NCBI GenBank assembly: GCA_031549535.1
Contig: JAVBPP010000066.1
Coordinates: 1-6,759, forward strand
DNA length: 6,759 nucleotides
Direction: 5' to 3'
From: JAVBPP01 sp031549535
GTDB lineage: Bacteria; Bacillota; Clostridia; Oscillospirales; Acutalibacteraceae
Shown: piece by piece, positions 6,697-6,759 of the stretch
Layout of the letters: each line of letters begins with the position of its first letter
How positions within the stretch are numbered: the first letter of the stretch is position 1
Notes under the pieces: generated by a model
Database searches by the model: none
What the model saw: the letters and a program-made list of their open reading frames with translations, nothing else
What the model was told of the DNA's origin: nothing
Position numbers and translations under genes: made by a program

Positions 6697-6724
6697 GCCT
6701 CTTGAGGAAGACTAAACAAGAGGT
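6697..6724 (+). promoter_or_regulatory. Hairpin able to hide the tnpA ribosome binding site
   Basis: CCTCTTG (6698-6704) is exactly complementary to CAAGAGG (6717-6723), with a 12-base loop and one extra G-U pair possible (6697/6724). The 3' arm contains the purine-rich Shine-Dalgarno sequence of tnpA. Similar sequestering of the start region in the 5' leader is known for IS200, where it keeps transposase translation very low. Confidence 0.62.
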
Positions 6725-6733
6725 GAAGAAAAG

Positions 6734-6759
6734 ATGGAAAACTACAGAAGAACAAGTCA
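6734..6759 (+). CDS. tnpA: IS200/IS605-family transposase TnpA, first eight codons only
   Basis: The reading frame begins with ATG at 6734 after AGAGGTG (about 6719-6725) and encodes MENYRRTS before the window ends. The short basic N-terminal peptide is typical of the IS605-branch TnpA HUH (Y1) transposases, which continue with a conserved HFVWxTKYR-type segment that would lie outside the window. The HUH motif and catalytic tyrosine are therefore not visible. Identification rests on this start plus the hairpins and regulatory stem just upstream. Whether a tnpB gene follows is unknown. Confidence 0.62.

Larger units (their letters stand above)
6637..6759 (+). mobile_element. Left end of an IS200/IS605-family insertion sequence (continues past the window)
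   Basis: A cluster of palindromes is followed by a short ORF beginning MENYRRTS, which resembles the N terminus of TnpA transposases of this family. Such elements lack terminal inverted repeats and are recognised through subterminal hairpins on single-stranded DNA, which is what is seen here. The exact left boundary cannot be read from this sequence alone. It should lie a little 5' of the first hairpin, somewhere in about 6615-6637. The transposase gene points away from the MerR-VOC gene. Confidence 0.7.

Noticed and set aside
6698..6707. CCTC-TT-GAGG hairpin in the tnpA leader
   Set aside because: A two-base loop is too tight; the competing CCTCTTG/CAAGAGG stem is longer and sterically sound.

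Overview
The window looks like a piece of chromosome from a Gram-positive anaerobe of the Clostridia, plausibly the Oscillospiraceae/Ruminococcaceae group. This rests on strong AGGAGG-type ribosome binding sites, TTG/GTG starts, a copper-amine-oxidase-like stalk domain, and GC-rich housekeeping-type genes next to clearly AT-richer accessory genes. The organism assignment is inference; no rRNA or other marker gene is present.

Layout. (1) 2-1531, plus strand: the 3' part of a nucleoside hydrolase gene followed 15 bp later by a complete ribokinase-type sugar kinase. Together they form a salvage pair: nucleoside to base plus ribose, then ribose to ribose 5-phosphate. (2) 1552-2368, minus strand: a decayed gene. 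Three consecutive reading frames join through two apparent single-base losses into one membrane-anchored protein of about 270 residues. (3) 2327-4709, plus strand: a good sigma-A-type promoter (TTGACG, 17 bp, TATACT), which lies inside the 5' part of the decayed gene, drives a two-gene operon. The operon encodes a six-helix YjdF/DUF2238-like membrane protein overlapping by 4 bp a purple-acid-phosphatase-like metallophosphoesterase with a C-terminal stalk domain and no signal peptide. (4) 4726-6541, minus strand: an AT-richer two-gene operon. Its first gene encodes a MerR-family regulator fused to a VOC (glyoxalase/bleomycin-resistance fold) domain. Its second encodes an alpha/alpha-toroid 'prenyltransferase/terpene cyclase-like' protein. 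In front of the regulator gene is a textbook MerR-type promoter with a 19-bp spacer and an imperfect dyad between the -35 and -10 boxes. (5) about 6637-6759, plus strand: the left end of an IS200/IS605-family insertion sequence, with palindromes, a hairpin that can hide the ribosome binding site, and the first eight codons of tnpA. The rest lies beyond the window.

How it fits together: regions 1 and 3 read as ordinary chromosomal metabolism. Regions 2, 4 and 5 look like accessory DNA: a dying gene, a self-regulated ligand-sensing cassette, and a transposon parked just upstream of its promoter. The most interesting unit is the MerR-VOC / toroid-protein operon with its visible operator. I see no CRISPR array, tRNA, rRNA or convincing intrinsic terminator.
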